64,000 bases of DNA from an uncultured Bacteroidota bacterium (GCA_903842575.1 CAIMMM010000074.1:1-64000), one strand, 5' to 3'. Positions 35,095 to 44,049 are shown, counted from the stretch's first letter. The notes: generated by a model not told the origin, from the letters alone. Translations and numbers: made by a program.

Positions 35095-36183
35095 ATGAGG
35101 CTATTTTTCTATTTTACTTTATTTGTTTCTTATATTTCTATGGCTCAGCAGCAAGATACTTTCTCGCTTGAAGCATCGGTTTTAAGAGGCAACGTTTTGC
35201 CACATAAAGACGATATGCATCATTTGATTAATGGTCATCCCGAAGGTTTAATGCTTAGTTTTTTGGTAAGAACTCATGGATTAAAAGAGTGGCAAAAGGT
35301 GTATGATTTTCCAGATTATGGCGGCTATTTTTTGTTTCAGGATTTTAAAAGCCAACCATTGGGTCTTTGTTATGCTATTGGCGGGTTTTATAATTTTTAC
35401 TTTTTGAATAGACATTTGCAATTGAAATTATCACAAGGTGTGGCACTTACCACAAATCCATACAACAAGGTTGACAACAACAAGAATATTTCTTTTGGAA
35501 CAAGAATTATGGATAATACAAACATTGGTTTGAGTTATGATAATCAAAACTTGTTTAAAAATATTGGATTTCATACCGGGCTTCTTTTTACACATTATTC
35601 CAATGGTAGGGTAAAATCCCCAAATAGCGGTATTAACACTTATTTATTAAATGTTGGGGTTAACTATAATTTTGAGAATGAAAAGAAAATTGTAAACGAC
35701 ACCACGTTTATCCAAAAATCATATAGAGAAGCAATTAAATATAATTTTGTTTTAAGAACAGGAATTAATGAAAGCCCTATTATTAGAAGTGGACAGCGAC
35801 CATTTTACCATATTGGGTTTTATGCTGAAAAAAGGTTGAGTAGAAAATCGGGATTGCAGTTAGGGACGGAATTGTTCTTGACCAATTCATTTAAAGACTA
35901 TATCAAATATTATGCAGTGGCCTACCCTGAAAAGGGTATTGATCCTAATACAGATTATAAACGCGTGGGTGTTTTTGTTGGACACGAATTGTTTATCAAT
36001 AAAATTTCGCTTGAAGCACAGTTAGGATATTATGTATATCAACCCTTCAAGAAAGATATTCCAGTTTATGATAGAGTGGGGATGAAATATTATTTTACAG
36101 ATAGAATTTTTGCCGGATTTACCATCAAGACCCATTTGTTTTTGGCTGAAGCACTTGAATTTGGTATTGGTTATAGGTTATAA
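35095..36183 (+). CDS. Acyloxyacyl hydrolase / PagL-like outer-membrane protein
   Basis: A predicted outer-membrane beta-barrel of 362 residues. I chose ATG 35095 because it gives a signal peptide (MRLFFYFTLFVSYISMAQ). The middle contains GLLFTHYSNGRVKSPNSGINTYLLNVGVNY, which fits the PagL lipid A 3-O-deacylase signature (catalytic His-Ser in HYSN, followed by PNSGIN). PagL removes an acyl chain from lipid A; this protein is about twice as long as Proteobacterial PagL, as is usual for the flavobacterial versions, so the exact substrate is uncertain. The following lipoprotein gene begins 10 bp after its stop, indicating one transcript. Confidence 0.78.
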   Translation: MRLFFYFTLFVSYISMAQQQDTFSLEASVLRGNVLPHKDDMHHLINGHPEGLMLSFLVRTHGLKEWQKVYDFPDYGGYFLFQDFKSQPLGLCYAIGGFYNFYFLNRHLQLKLSQGVALTTNPYNKVDNNKNISFGTRIMDNTNIGLSYDNQNLFKNIGFHTGLLFTHYSNGRVKSPNSGINTYLLNVGVNYNFENEKKIVNDTTFIQKSYREAIKYNFVLRTGINESPIIRSGQRPFYHIGFYAEKRLSRKSGLQLGTELFLTNSFKDYIKYYAVAYPEKGIDPNTDYKRVGVFVGHELFINKISLEAQLGYYVYQPFKKDIPVYDRVGMKYYFTDRIFAGFTIKTHLFLAEALEFGIGYRL

Positions 36184-36193
36184 AACGAAAGAG

Positions 36194-36946
36194 ATGAAAA
36201 AGTTTTTATTGTGTATTGTATTTGTTTTTATTTTCATCTCTTGTGAAAAACCAAGTGATTGTATCGAAAGTTCAGGGGTAACTACCATAAAAGATATTCC
36301 TGTGGAAGCTTTTAGTAAAATTAAAGTGTACAGAGGTATTGAGGTAATCATTACGGAAGGCCCAAATTATAGTGTTCAAATTGAAGCGGGTGAAAATTTC
36401 ATCAATGATATTGAAGTAAAGCAATATGGAAACCAGCTTGTTTTTAAGGACAACACGAGTTGCAATTGGGTTAGAGATTATGGACAAACCAAGATATTTG
36501 TTACTACACCTATCTTGGATGAGGTCTATTCTAAAACCGATAGAAATATAAGTTCAAATGGCGTTTTGACTTTTCCAAACCTGACTTTTTTATCCTTGGA
36601 TAAAGATGCCGATGGTGAAAAAGGAGCCGGGACTGGGGATTTTATTTTGAATGTGAACAATCAATCGTTAACCATTGCTAATAACAATGTGTCGCGATTT
36701 TTTCTTTCAGGACAAACCAATACGGCCACTTTTAATTTCTATTTTGGAGATGGGCGAATAGAAGCTCAAAATTTAATTGCTCAAAATGTTGTGGTATACC
36801 ATCGCGGCTCTAACGATATGATCGTAAATCCTATTCAAAGTGTTACTGGCGTTTTGAACAGCACAGGAAATTTAATATTGAAAAATGTACCTCCAGTTCA
36901 TTCTCCGCTTGATGCCTTGTATACTGGTCATGTAATTTATCCGTAG
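36194..36946 (+). CDS. DUF2807 (head GIN domain) lipoprotein
   Basis: The 250-residue protein starts at ATG 36194, giving a lipoprotein signal (MKKFLLCIVFVFIFISCEKP, lipid-modified Cys at residue 17). The remainder fits the putative auto-transporter adhesin head GIN domain (DUF2807), a right-handed beta-helix: FSKIKVYRGIEVIITEGPNYSVQIEAGENFI is the usual opening, followed by repeats rich in Asn and Gly. Role unknown; likely faces the periplasm or surface. Co-transcribed with the PagL-like gene. Confidence 0.82.
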   Translation: MKKFLLCIVFVFIFISCEKPSDCIESSGVTTIKDIPVEAFSKIKVYRGIEVIITEGPNYSVQIEAGENFINDIEVKQYGNQLVFKDNTSCNWVRDYGQTKIFVTTPILDEVYSKTDRNISSNGVLTFPNLTFLSLDKDADGEKGAGTGDFILNVNNQSLTIANNNVSRFFLSGQTNTATFNFYFGDGRIEAQNLIAQNVVVYHRGSNDMIVNPIQSVTGVLNSTGNLILKNVPPVHSPLDALYTGHVIYP

Positions 36947-36982
36947 TTTTAGTTTTTATTTCAAGTGTTTAAAAACTGTACT

Positions 36983-37882
36983 CTACTTTTTAGTCTTTTC
37001 CCTGAATATTTCCTCCAGATTTTTATTTTTCAAACTAATCTGTAGTGTTTTTAAGCCATGGGTATTAGCAAAATCAAATAGAGCTGGACGCATATCTTCC
37101 CCTGTAGAAAATTTTATTTCCCAAAGATTTCCCGTTGTGTTTTTATAGGATTTAATGTTCGACAGACTTGCCAACAGCTTTTCGTCAAGAACTTTATCAA
37201 ATTCAACTTCGATGATTTGCTCTTTTTCTTCAGAAACTAATTTGTCCAATTTTTTATCGGTCACAATTTTCCCTTCGTTGATGATAATCACCCGGTCACA
37301 AATGGCTTCCACTTCCTGCATGATGTGCGTAGAAAGAAAAACAGTTTTGTCTTTGCCAATATTTTTTATCAATTCTCTAATTTCAACCAGTTGATTGGGG
37401 TCTAACCCTGTTGTAGGTTCGTCCAAAATCAAAACATCAGGATTGTGCAAAAAAGCACTGGCTAGCCCAACACGCTGGCGATACCCTTTGGATAATTGCC
37501 CAATTTTTTTATGACTTTCAGGAGATAATCCCGTTAATACAATCACTTCTTCAATTCGAGATTTTGGAACTTTATAGATACTGGCGTTAAATTCTAAATA
37601 TTCACGAACATACAAATCCAAATATAAGGGATTGTGTTCGGGTAAATAACCAATAGATTGTTGAACTGCTTTTTGAGCCGTATTTACATCGTGCCCATTT
37701 ACATTGGCCTCCCCCATATCTGCCTGAATAAAAGTGGTCAAAATTTTCATTAACGTAGATTTTCCTGCGCCATTTGGACCAAGAAAACCAACGATTTCCC
37801 CTTTTTTTATGGAAAAAGAAACGTTATCTAATGCTTTTTGAGCACCATAATTCTTTGAAATATTTTTGACTTCTATGGACAT
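36983..37882 (-). CDS. gldA: Gliding motility ABC transporter ATPase GldA
   Basis: The 299-residue ABC ATPase has Walker A GPNGAGKSTL, Q-loop IGYLPEHNPLYLDL, signature LSKGYRQRVGLASAF, Walker B VLILDEPTTGLDPNQ and the switch His in FLSTHIMQEVE. The order of motifs, length and the EHNPLY segment match GldA, which forms a transporter with GldF and GldG. It is needed for gliding in Flavobacterium johnsoniae, but gldF and gldG are not adjacent here. Another ABC-2 type ATPase is the alternative. Single gene. Confidence 0.88.
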   Translation of the reverse strand: MSIEVKNISKNYGAQKALDNVSFSIKKGEIVGFLGPNGAGKSTLMKILTTFIQADMGEANVNGHDVNTAQKAVQQSIGYLPEHNPLYLDLYVREYLEFNASIYKVPKSRIEEVIVLTGLSPESHKKIGQLSKGYRQRVGLASAFLHNPDVLILDEPTTGLDPNQLVEIRELIKNIGKDKTVFLSTHIMQEVEAICDRVIIINEGKIVTDKKLDKLVSEEKEQIIEVEFDKVLDEKLLASLSNIKSYKNTTGNLWEIKFSTGEDMRPALFDFANTHGLKTLQISLKNKNLEEIFREKTKK

Positions 37883-38006
37883 AATTCGTGATTTAACGCA
37901 AATGTAACTATTTAATCAAAAATATTCTTTTTTGATTTATAGTATAACAGAAAAACATTCTGTTTATTATTTTACTACATCGTTTTAGTAAATTTTTATT
38001 TTTTAT
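37883..38006. other. Divergent gldA-pheA intergenic region
   Basis: A very AT-rich stretch of about 120 bp before the pheA promoter, with two long T-rich segments and a small hairpin AACAGAAAAACATTCTGTTT around 37946-37965. No gene seen here. Confidence 0.4.
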
Positions 38007-38040
38007 TTTGTAAAACCTTTACTTTATTTTTCTACTTTAG
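38007..38040 (+). promoter_or_regulatory. Putative promoter of the phe/tyr operon
   Basis: TTTG (38007-38010), 22-bp spacer, TACTTTAG (38033-38040), one mismatch to TAnnTTTG. It would start transcription just before the leader peptide. Confidence 0.45.
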
Positions 38041-38058
38041 CCAAATAACAAAAGCAAA

Positions 38059-38139
38059 ATGTTTCATAACCGTTTTTATTTTAGCAATTCTTTTTATTTC
38101 TTCTTTAATAGAAGTCGGGATTGTTTTATGGTTATTTGA
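38059..38139 (+). CDS. Phe/Tyr-rich leader peptide of the pheA attenuator
   Basis: A 26-codon frame with eight Phe and two Tyr codons. It begins MFHNRFYF, has a dense run TTT TAT TTC TTC TTT at 38092-38106 (FYFFF), and ends CFMVI with TGA at 38137-38139. It lies between the predicted promoter and a perfect terminator in front of pheA. Codon 20-22 region (38115-38123) carries the antiterminator arm, so a ribosome stalled at the Phe/Tyr codons leaves that arm free. This is the layout of amino-acid attenuation, with the amino acids made by the operon. The peptide itself likely has no other role. Confidence 0.8.
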   Translation: MFHNRFYFSNSFYFFFNRSRDCFMVI

Positions 38140-38199
38140 GAAAAAAGAAACAAATAAATATAAAGATACAATCCTGATGAAAATCAGGATTTTTTTTTT
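38115..38199 (+). promoter_or_regulatory. Attenuator: antiterminator and terminator before pheA
   Basis: Terminator: AATCCTGAT (38170-38178) / ATCAGGATT (38183-38191), 9 bp, GAAA loop, then ten T up to 38199, ending 6 bp before the pheA ATG. Antiterminator: TCGGGATTG (38115-38123) can pair with CAATCCTGA (38169-38177), 9 bp with one G-U pair, destroying the terminator. TCGGGATTG lies inside the leader reading frame, just past the Phe/Tyr run. Low charged Phe-tRNA should therefore favour read-through. Confidence 0.82.
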
Positions 38200-38205
38200 G
38201 AATAT

Positions 38206-39030
38206 ATGAAAACAAAAATAGCAATACAAGGAATTAAAGGGTCTTTCCATCATCAAGTTTCACAGGAATATTACACTAAAAATGTGATGGTTGATGAATG
38301 TTTGTCGTTTGAAGCATTGGTAAGTAGTCTTTTAACTAATCAATCTGACCAAGCGGTGATGGCTATTGAGAATTCCATTGCAGGTTCGATTATTCCAAAT
38401 TATGCCTTAATTGACAATAATAATTTGCAAATTATTGGGGAACATTATATGGATATTCATCAAAATTTGATGGCCCTTAAAGGACAAAAAATAACCGCTA
38501 TCCAAGAAGTACATTCTCATCCAATGGCGTTATTACAATGTATGGAATTCTTGAAAAAATATCCACACATTAAATTAGTAGAGGACAAAGATACCGCTGA
38601 AACAGCACGTAGAATTCACGAAAAACAACTCAAAGGAATTGCTGCCATTGCTAGTAAAACAGCCTCAGAATTATATGATTTGGAAATCCTTGCTCCCGAA
38701 ATTCAAACCATAAACAACAATATGACACGTTTTGTTATTATAACAAAAAACGTTTCGGATATTCCCAAAAGCAACATTAACAAAGCCTCATTGAAATTTG
38801 AATTGGATCACAAACGAGGAAGTTTAGCAGCTGTTTTAAATGTAATGAGCGATTGTAAATTGAATTTAACCAAAATTCAATCCCTTCCAAAAATAGAAAC
38901 CCCTTGGAAATATTCCTTTTTTGTGGATGTTACTTTCGAGGATTATAAAGATTATAAAAAAGCCAAAGCATTGCTAAATATCATGGCAGAATATTTTAAA
39001 GTGTTGGGCGAATACGAAAACAAACAATGA
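38206..39030 (+). CDS. pheA: Prephenate dehydratase
   Basis: PheA converts prephenate to phenylpyruvate. The 274-residue monofunctional form has the catalytic domain (about 1-180; KIAIQGIKGSFHHQVSQEYY, AIENSIAGSIIPNYALI, and the TRF motif in NNNMTRFVIITKN) and an ACT regulatory domain (about 195-270; LKFELDHKRGSLAAVLNVMSDCKLNLTKIQSLP), which binds Phe for feedback inhibition. Its reading frame opens directly after the attenuator T run and its stop overlaps the next start (ATGATG, 4 bp), so it is coupled to the aminotransferase. Confidence 0.96.
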   Translation: MKTKIAIQGIKGSFHHQVSQEYYTKNVMVDECLSFEALVSSLLTNQSDQAVMAIENSIAGSIIPNYALIDNNNLQIIGEHYMDIHQNLMALKGQKITAIQEVHSHPMALLQCMEFLKKYPHIKLVEDKDTAETARRIHEKQLKGIAAIASKTASELYDLEILAPEIQTINNNMTRFVIITKNVSDIPKSNINKASLKFELDHKRGSLAAVLNVMSDCKLNLTKIQSLPKIETPWKYSFFVDVTFEDYKDYKKAKALLNIMAEYFKVLGEYENKQ

Positions 39031-40175
39031 TGATAACAACGGCAAAAAGATTAGATGCAGTTGAAGAATATTATTTTTCATCCAAACTGCGAGAAGTGCG
39101 ACAATTGCTTTCCGAAGGGAAACCCATTATCAATATAGGAATTGGAAGCCCCGATTTGCATCCCTCCAAAGTAGTTATTGAAGCCATTCAAAACGCCATG
39201 CAGGATGAAAATGCGCATCAATACCAGAGTTATCAAGGTTTGCCGGAATTGCGAAAAGGTTTTGCCGATTTCTATACTACTCATTTTGGAGTAGCGTTAG
39301 ATTTTAATTCTGAAGTATTACCATTGATGGGTTCCAAAGAAGGAATTATGCACATTTCACTGGCTTTTTTAAATGAAGGCGATGCCGTTTTAATTCCAAA
39401 TCCAGGTTATCCAACGTATACTTCGGTGACGAAATTGGTTGGAGCAGAATCAATTTATTATGATTTAAAAGAAAATAATAATTGGGAACCCGATTTTGAA
39501 GCTATAGAAAAACAGGATTTATCGAAAGTGAAAATTATGTGGGTTTCCTATCCACATATGCCAACGGGAGCAACGGGAAGTTTGGAATTGTTTGATAAAT
39601 TAGTTGCTTTCGCCAAAAAGCATCATATTTTAGTAGTCAATGACAATCCCTATAGTTTTGTGTTGAATGAAAACCCCATTTCTATTTTGCAAGCGGAAGG
39701 TGCTAAAGAAGTGGCTTTGGAATTGAATTCCTTGTCCAAAACTTACAATATGGCAGGTTGGCGCGTGGGAATGGTTTCAGGAAATGCAAATTTCATCGAT
39801 GCTATTCTAAAAGTAAAAAGTAATATGGACAGCGGCATGTTTTATGGCATTCAGAAAGGCGCTGTTGCTGCATTGCAACTCGACAAATCCTGGTTTGTCG
39901 AACAAAATAAAATTTACCAAAAAAGAAGAACACTAACTTTTGAATTGGCAAAAAAACTAGGTTGTACCTTTGACGAAAAAGCGGTGGGATTATTTGTTTG
40001 GGCAAAATTACCATCCGGAATTTCATCTTCGGAAAAATTTATTGATGAAATATTATATGAAAAACATATCTTCATCACGCCAGGGACTATTTTTGGCAGC
40101 AATGGAGAAGGATACATTCGGTTTTCACTTTGCGTTGCCGAAGCAAAAGTAAAGGAAGCCATTTCAAGATTTTAA
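39027..40175 (+). CDS. Class I/II aminotransferase of the Phe/Tyr operon
   Basis: The 382-residue PLP enzyme has GIGSPDLHPSK near residue 40, NPGYPTYTSV, NDNPYSFVL and the PLP-lysine motif ELNSLSKTYNMAGWRVGM (Lys around residue 234), with a C-terminal Arg in GYIRFSLC. Position between pheA and tyrA implies transamination of phenylpyruvate and 4-hydroxyphenylpyruvate to Phe and Tyr, in the cytoplasm. The sequence alone would also fit aspartate, alanine or LL-diaminopimelate-type aminotransferases, so substrate is inferred from the operon. It overlaps pheA by 4 bp and precedes tyrA by 9 bp. Confidence 0.9.
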   Translation: MMITTAKRLDAVEEYYFSSKLREVRQLLSEGKPIINIGIGSPDLHPSKVVIEAIQNAMQDENAHQYQSYQGLPELRKGFADFYTTHFGVALDFNSEVLPLMGSKEGIMHISLAFLNEGDAVLIPNPGYPTYTSVTKLVGAESIYYDLKENNNWEPDFEAIEKQDLSKVKIMWVSYPHMPTGATGSLELFDKLVAFAKKHHILVVNDNPYSFVLNENPISILQAEGAKEVALELNSLSKTYNMAGWRVGMVSGNANFIDAILKVKSNMDSGMFYGIQKGAVAALQLDKSWFVEQNKIYQKRRTLTFELAKKLGCTFDEKAVGLFVWAKLPSGISSSEKFIDEILYEKHIFITPGTIFGSNGEGYIRFSLCVAEAKVKEAISRF

Positions 40176-40184
40176 ATTAGAGCG

Positions 40185-41027
40185 ATGACAAAAGTATATA
40201 TAATAGGGACAGGATTAATAGGAGGTTCAATGGCATTAGACATTAAATCGCAGTATGCAAATGCTAAAGTTTTTGGGATTGACTCGAATGAAAAGCATTT
40301 GGATGAAGCAATCCATTTGGGTGTTATTGATGATAAAGCAACAATGGATGATTTGGGTAATGCCGATTTTGTTATTCTTGCCGTACCAGTTGATATTTCG
40401 CTAGTAATTTTGCCTGCTATTTTAGATAAAATTGGTGATGACACTTTGGTTTTGGATGTGGGTTCTACTAAATTTCCCATTTGTGAAGCCATTGCGAATC
40501 ATTCTAAAAGGAGAAATTTTATGGCGACGCACCCTATCGCAGGAACCGAATTTTCGGGACCTTCGGCAGCCATAGTAGGATTGTTTCAAGACAAAACGAA
40601 TATCATTTGTGAGGTCGAAAAAACTACCTTTAAACTTCAGGAACTCGCGTTGGAGTTGTTCAAAAAACTGGGCATGCGCATTCGTTATATGGAACCAAAA
40701 TCACACGACAAACATATTGCATATGTGTCGCATTTGTCACACATCAGTTCCTTTATGCTAGGAAAAACAGTCATCGAAAAGGAAAAAGATGAACGCGATA
40801 TTTTTGATATGGCGGGAAGCGGATTTGAAAGCACGGTGCGTTTAGCCAAAAGTTCTCCAGCCATGTGGACACCCATTTTTAAACAAAACAGGAAACAAGT
40901 GGTAAAAAGTTTAGAAGAATATATTGCCAATTTGACTCATTTTAAAACATTATTAGAACAAGAGAATTACGAAGCGGTATATAATGAAATGCAAAATACG
41001 AATAGAATTAAAGAGATATTGAAATAA
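40185..41027 (+). CDS. tyrA: Prephenate dehydrogenase
   Basis: TyrA oxidises prephenate to 4-hydroxyphenylpyruvate. The 280-residue protein begins with a Rossmann motif IIGTGLIGGSMALDI and has VDISLVILPAILDKI, DVGSTKFPICEAI, the active-site segment MATHPIAGTEFSGPSAA and HDKHIAYVSHLSHISSFML, the conserved His pair region. Length matches the catalytic unit only; no ACT or chorismate-mutase domain, the latter being supplied by the next gene. Third gene of the operon. Confidence 0.95.
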   Translation: MTKVYIIGTGLIGGSMALDIKSQYANAKVFGIDSNEKHLDEAIHLGVIDDKATMDDLGNADFVILAVPVDISLVILPAILDKIGDDTLVLDVGSTKFPICEAIANHSKRRNFMATHPIAGTEFSGPSAAIVGLFQDKTNIICEVEKTTFKLQELALELFKKLGMRIRYMEPKSHDKHIAYVSHLSHISSFMLGKTVIEKEKDERDIFDMAGSGFESTVRLAKSSPAMWTPIFKQNRKQVVKSLEEYIANLTHFKTLLEQENYEAVYNEMQNTNRIKEILK

Positions 41028-41028
41028 A

Positions 41029-41076
41029 TTGTTATCAGTTCTCTGTTTTAAAACTGACAACTAACAACCGACAACA
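41029..41076 (+). repeat. Gene-free palindromic repeat copy between tyrA and DAHP synthase gene
   Basis: GTTATCAGTT (41031-41040) and AACTGACAAC (41052-41061) pair over 9 of 10 positions; the right arm continues with degenerate heptamers (ACTAACA, ACCGACA, ACAG) to the ribosome-binding region. The build is like the copy at 33990-34022. It lies in a 55-bp gap inside the operon. Confidence 0.6.
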
Positions 41077-41082
41077 GAAATT

Positions 41083-42165
41083 ATGGAAAATAAAAAAGAA
41101 ATGAGAACGTGGTTAGATGATTTTAATTTAACGCATCCATTAGTAATCGCTGGACCTTGTAGCGCCGAAACAGAAGAGCAGGTATTGAAAATTGCGTATG
41201 AATTAAAAAATTCAGACGTGAGTGTTTTTAGAGCCGGAATTTGGAAGCCCCGTACACGCCCGGGTGGATTTGAAGGGGTTGGTGCCATTGGATTAAAATG
41301 GTTGCAAAAAGCTAAGGCCGAAACAGGTTTGCTAATGGCAACCGAAGTAGCCAATGCTGCTCACGTAAAACTAGCTTTAGAACATGATATTGATGTGTTA
41401 TGGATTGGCGCACGAACAACGGTAAATCCATTTGCCGTTCAGGAAATTGCCGATGCGTTGCAAAATACCGACAAAATAGTTTTGGTAAAAAATCCGGTAA
41501 ACCCCGATTTGGCTTTGTGGATTGGTGGTGTAGAGCGATTATACAATGCCGGAATTAAAAAACTGGGGGTGATTCACAGAGGATTTTCAACCTATGAAAA
41601 AACCAAATACAGAAACATTCCCGAGTGGCAAATTGCCATTGAATTGCAAAGTAAATTCCCCGATTTGCCTTTGATTTGTGATCCATCACACATTACCGGA
41701 AGACGTGATATGATTCAAGAAGTTTCCCAACAAGCGCTTGATTTAAACTACGACGGTTTGATTATTGAAACCCATACGGATCCAGATAATGCATGGAGTG
41801 ATGCCGCACAACAAGTTACGCCAACGGTTTTGAAACAAATTTTCGAAGATTTGAAAGTCAAAAAAATGACTAATGAAGAAGACGATTACAATATTGAAAT
41901 GATAAAATTGAGAGCCAATATTGACGTTGCCGACGCTAAGTTATTGGAATTATTGGGCAATCGGATGAAAGTTGCTGAAAAAATAGGGGCACTAAAAAAA
42001 GCTAAAAACGTAGCGGTTTTACAAAACAAACGCTGGAATGAAATTCTTGGTAGAATGATTTTGGATGGCGAAGAAAAAGGATTAAGCGAGGAATTTATTC
42101 TCAAATTATTCAAAGCTATTCACCAGGAAAGTATTAGCCATCAGGAAAAAATTATCAATGGATAA
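41083..42165 (+). CDS. Bifunctional DAHP synthase / chorismate mutase
   Basis: The 360-residue fusion has a DAHP synthase domain of the KDO8PS-like (type I beta) kind at residues 1 to about 260 (IAGPCSAETEEQVLKIA, RAGIWKPRTRPGGFEGVG, LIGARTT-like WIGARTTVNPF, LICDPSHITGRRD, IETHTDPDNAWSDA). An AroQ chorismate mutase domain follows at about 275-358 (IEMIKLRANIDVADAKLLELLGNRMKVAEKIGALKK). It makes the first product of the shikimate pathway and converts chorismate to prephenate, so it feeds both pheA and tyrA of the same operon. The mutase domain often gives feedback control of the synthase. Last gene before a terminator. Confidence 0.95.
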   Translation: MENKKEMRTWLDDFNLTHPLVIAGPCSAETEEQVLKIAYELKNSDVSVFRAGIWKPRTRPGGFEGVGAIGLKWLQKAKAETGLLMATEVANAAHVKLALEHDIDVLWIGARTTVNPFAVQEIADALQNTDKIVLVKNPVNPDLALWIGGVERLYNAGIKKLGVIHRGFSTYEKTKYRNIPEWQIAIELQSKFPDLPLICDPSHITGRRDMIQEVSQQALDLNYDGLIIETHTDPDNAWSDAAQQVTPTVLKQIFEDLKVKKMTNEEDDYNIEMIKLRANIDVADAKLLELLGNRMKVAEKIGALKKAKNVAVLQNKRWNEILGRMILDGEEKGLSEEFILKLFKAIHQESISHQEKIING

Positions 42166-42207
42166 TTTATAAAAACAATAGACTGTTAAAATTTATTTAT
42201 TATTAAA

Positions 42208-42236
42208 AGCCTTCAGGATTTCTGAAGGTTTTTTTT
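42208..42236 (+). terminator. Terminator of the phe/tyr operon
   Basis: CCTTCAG (42210-42216) / CTGAAGG (42222-42228) with flanking A/T pairs, a 5-nt loop, then eight T. Confidence 0.85.
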
Positions 42237-42291
42237 GTATCATTGCGCCAACAATAAAAACAATCTTACAAACAACCTTAAAAAATTAACA

Positions 42292-43944
42292 ATGAAAAAA
42301 GCAGTATTTGTTTTTTTCTTTTTTGTTTTGGCTAGCATAAGCTCGAGTGCACAAAACAAAATTGAAAAAATCAACATGACTTATGGTGAGGAATTGCCAG
42401 ACGACAATCAGAAAATTGTAAAAATTATTGGTGAGACAAACAATAAAATTTATGCCTTAGCACTTAATAAAGATGATTATTTCTTGAAAATATTCGAGTC
42501 AAAATCGATGAAGCAGCTGTCTTCAAACGCATTAATTATTCCTAAAATTAGCGATAAAGAAGTAGATTTCGAAGAGATTTTTCTACTAAACGGCAAACTT
42601 TATGTTATTGGAAGTGTTTATAATAAAAAAGATAAAATCTTCAATTTAATTGCCAACGAAATTTCTGAAAAAGGAATTTTGAGCAAAACTACTATTCCAT
42701 TATTCAATTCGGAAGTTGCCAAAAAATCGGAAAGAGGTGGTTTTTATTTTAAACTTTCCCCTGATGAAGGTTCATTGCTGATTATGCATACATCTCGTTT
42801 TCCAAAAGAAGACGCAGTGAAATATGAAGTAAAATTATTCGACGACAAGATGGCAACACTTTTTTCGAGTGAAGAAAAAGTGAAATTTGACGATAGCAGA
42901 AAAGATTATGAGTTTACTATTGCTGATTTTGAATTGAATTTTCAAGATGATGTTTTTTTAGTAATTAACGAAAGTTATAGAGATTCAAAAAAGAAAGAGC
43001 AAATTGAAAAATTTGAAATTCATGCCTTTAAAAAAGCCAATGCCTATAAAAAAGAGGTTATCGACATAAACATCAAAGGGAAAGAAATTATCAATTGTAA
43101 AATGATGTCTACGGTTAAAAACACTTTGCAATTGGTTGGGTTTTACTCTAGTGTTCGTGACAATGGAAAAGCCAATAAAGAGTTAAAAGGGGTTTATAAT
43201 GCTACTATTAATTTAGTAACAAACACAAATGACAATTTAAAATTCAATGAGTTTGATTATGCTACGAAAGTAAAATTGTTGGGAGAACGCAGAGCCAAAA
43301 AAGGAAAAGATGTGCCGCCATTGTACAACATCACTACCATTATTGAGAAAAATGATGGGGGTTTAATTGTGCTTTCGGAATTGCAATTTGTTTATGTGGG
43401 ACAAAGCTCTGGAATTGGCCCTTTTGCTTTTACACCAGTAACCTACACTAAAAACGAAATTATCGTTACTTGTCTAAAACCCGACGGTTCTTTGGATTGG
43501 AGTAATGTTTTGCCAAAAGAGCAAGCTGCATCGGTAACAACACTTTCATTTGCCTTTGGTTTTGGAGGCAGCAATGGGAATTTTTCAGTGGGGGGTGCTT
43601 TAGTAATCCCATTGGCACAAATGGGCAAAGGACCAGAATACTTAGGGGCGATTCCTATTTATAAAAACGGAGTTTTAAATATTATTTTCAATGATAATGT
43701 AAAAAATAAAGGCATTACAAATATTGAGAAAATAAAATCTCTTGGGAATTATAATAATGCAGTTCCGTCTCTTTTTATATTTGATGATAAAGGAGGAATG
43801 ACTAGAAAAGATCCAGAAGAAGTAATCAAAAACGAATTGGTAATTCGACCTGGAATTTATTCTAGAAAGAGTGAAAACGAATTAATCATTTATTCTTCGA
43901 GAAAGAAACAAGATAAACTTGGAAGGTTAATCTTAGAAGATTAA
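42292..43944 (+). CDS. Large secreted protein of unknown function
   Basis: I do not recognise a family. ATG 42292 gives a 550-residue protein with a signal peptide (MKKAVFVFFFFVLASISSSAQ). The mature part has many short beta-strands with turns (for example NNKIYALALNKDDYFLKIFES and NGKLYVIGSVYNKKDKIFNLIA), Lys-rich, and a Gly/Phe-rich segment around residues 415-440 (AFGFGGSNGNFSVGGAL). The pattern suggests a beta-propeller or similar repeat protein exported to the periplasm or outer membrane. Single gene with terminators on both sides. Confidence 0.7.
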   Translation: MKKAVFVFFFFVLASISSSAQNKIEKINMTYGEELPDDNQKIVKIIGETNNKIYALALNKDDYFLKIFESKSMKQLSSNALIIPKISDKEVDFEEIFLLNGKLYVIGSVYNKKDKIFNLIANEISEKGILSKTTIPLFNSEVAKKSERGGFYFKLSPDEGSLLIMHTSRFPKEDAVKYEVKLFDDKMATLFSSEEKVKFDDSRKDYEFTIADFELNFQDDVFLVINESYRDSKKKEQIEKFEIHAFKKANAYKKEVIDINIKGKEIINCKMMSTVKNTLQLVGFYSSVRDNGKANKELKGVYNATINLVTNTNDNLKFNEFDYATKVKLLGERRAKKGKDVPPLYNITTIIEKNDGGLIVLSELQFVYVGQSSGIGPFAFTPVTYTKNEIIVTCLKPDGSLDWSNVLPKEQAASVTTLSFAFGFGGSNGNFSVGGALVIPLAQMGKGPEYLGAIPIYKNGVLNIIFNDNVKNKGITNIEKIKSLGNYNNAVPSLFIFDDKGGMTRKDPEEVIKNELVIRPGIYSRKSENELIIYSSRKKQDKLGRLILED

Positions 43945-43951
43945 AATTTAT

Positions 43952-43984
43952 AAAGGTTGTGATTTTATCACAACCTTTTTTATT
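43952..43984 (+). terminator. Terminator after the 550-residue protein gene
   Basis: AAAGGTTGTGAT (43952-43963) / ATCACAACCTTT (43967-43978), perfect 12-bp stem with a TTT loop, then more T. Confidence 0.92.
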
Positions 43985-44021
43985 TGAATCAACTTTAAAT
44001 CTATTAACGGTTTCAATTTTT

Positions 44022-44029
44022 TACCTTTG
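44022..44029 (+). promoter_or_regulatory. -7 promoter box before rsgA
   Basis: TACCTTTG matches TAnnTTTG exactly, 20 bp before the rsgA ATG. No convincing -33 box. Confidence 0.45.
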
Positions 44030-44049
44030 TCAAAATCTGAATTCAAAAT

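Noticed and set aside
38032..38256. 74-codon minus-strand frame overlapping the pheA leader
   Set aside because: It crosses the attenuator terminator and the pheA start; the plus-strand leader explains the region better.
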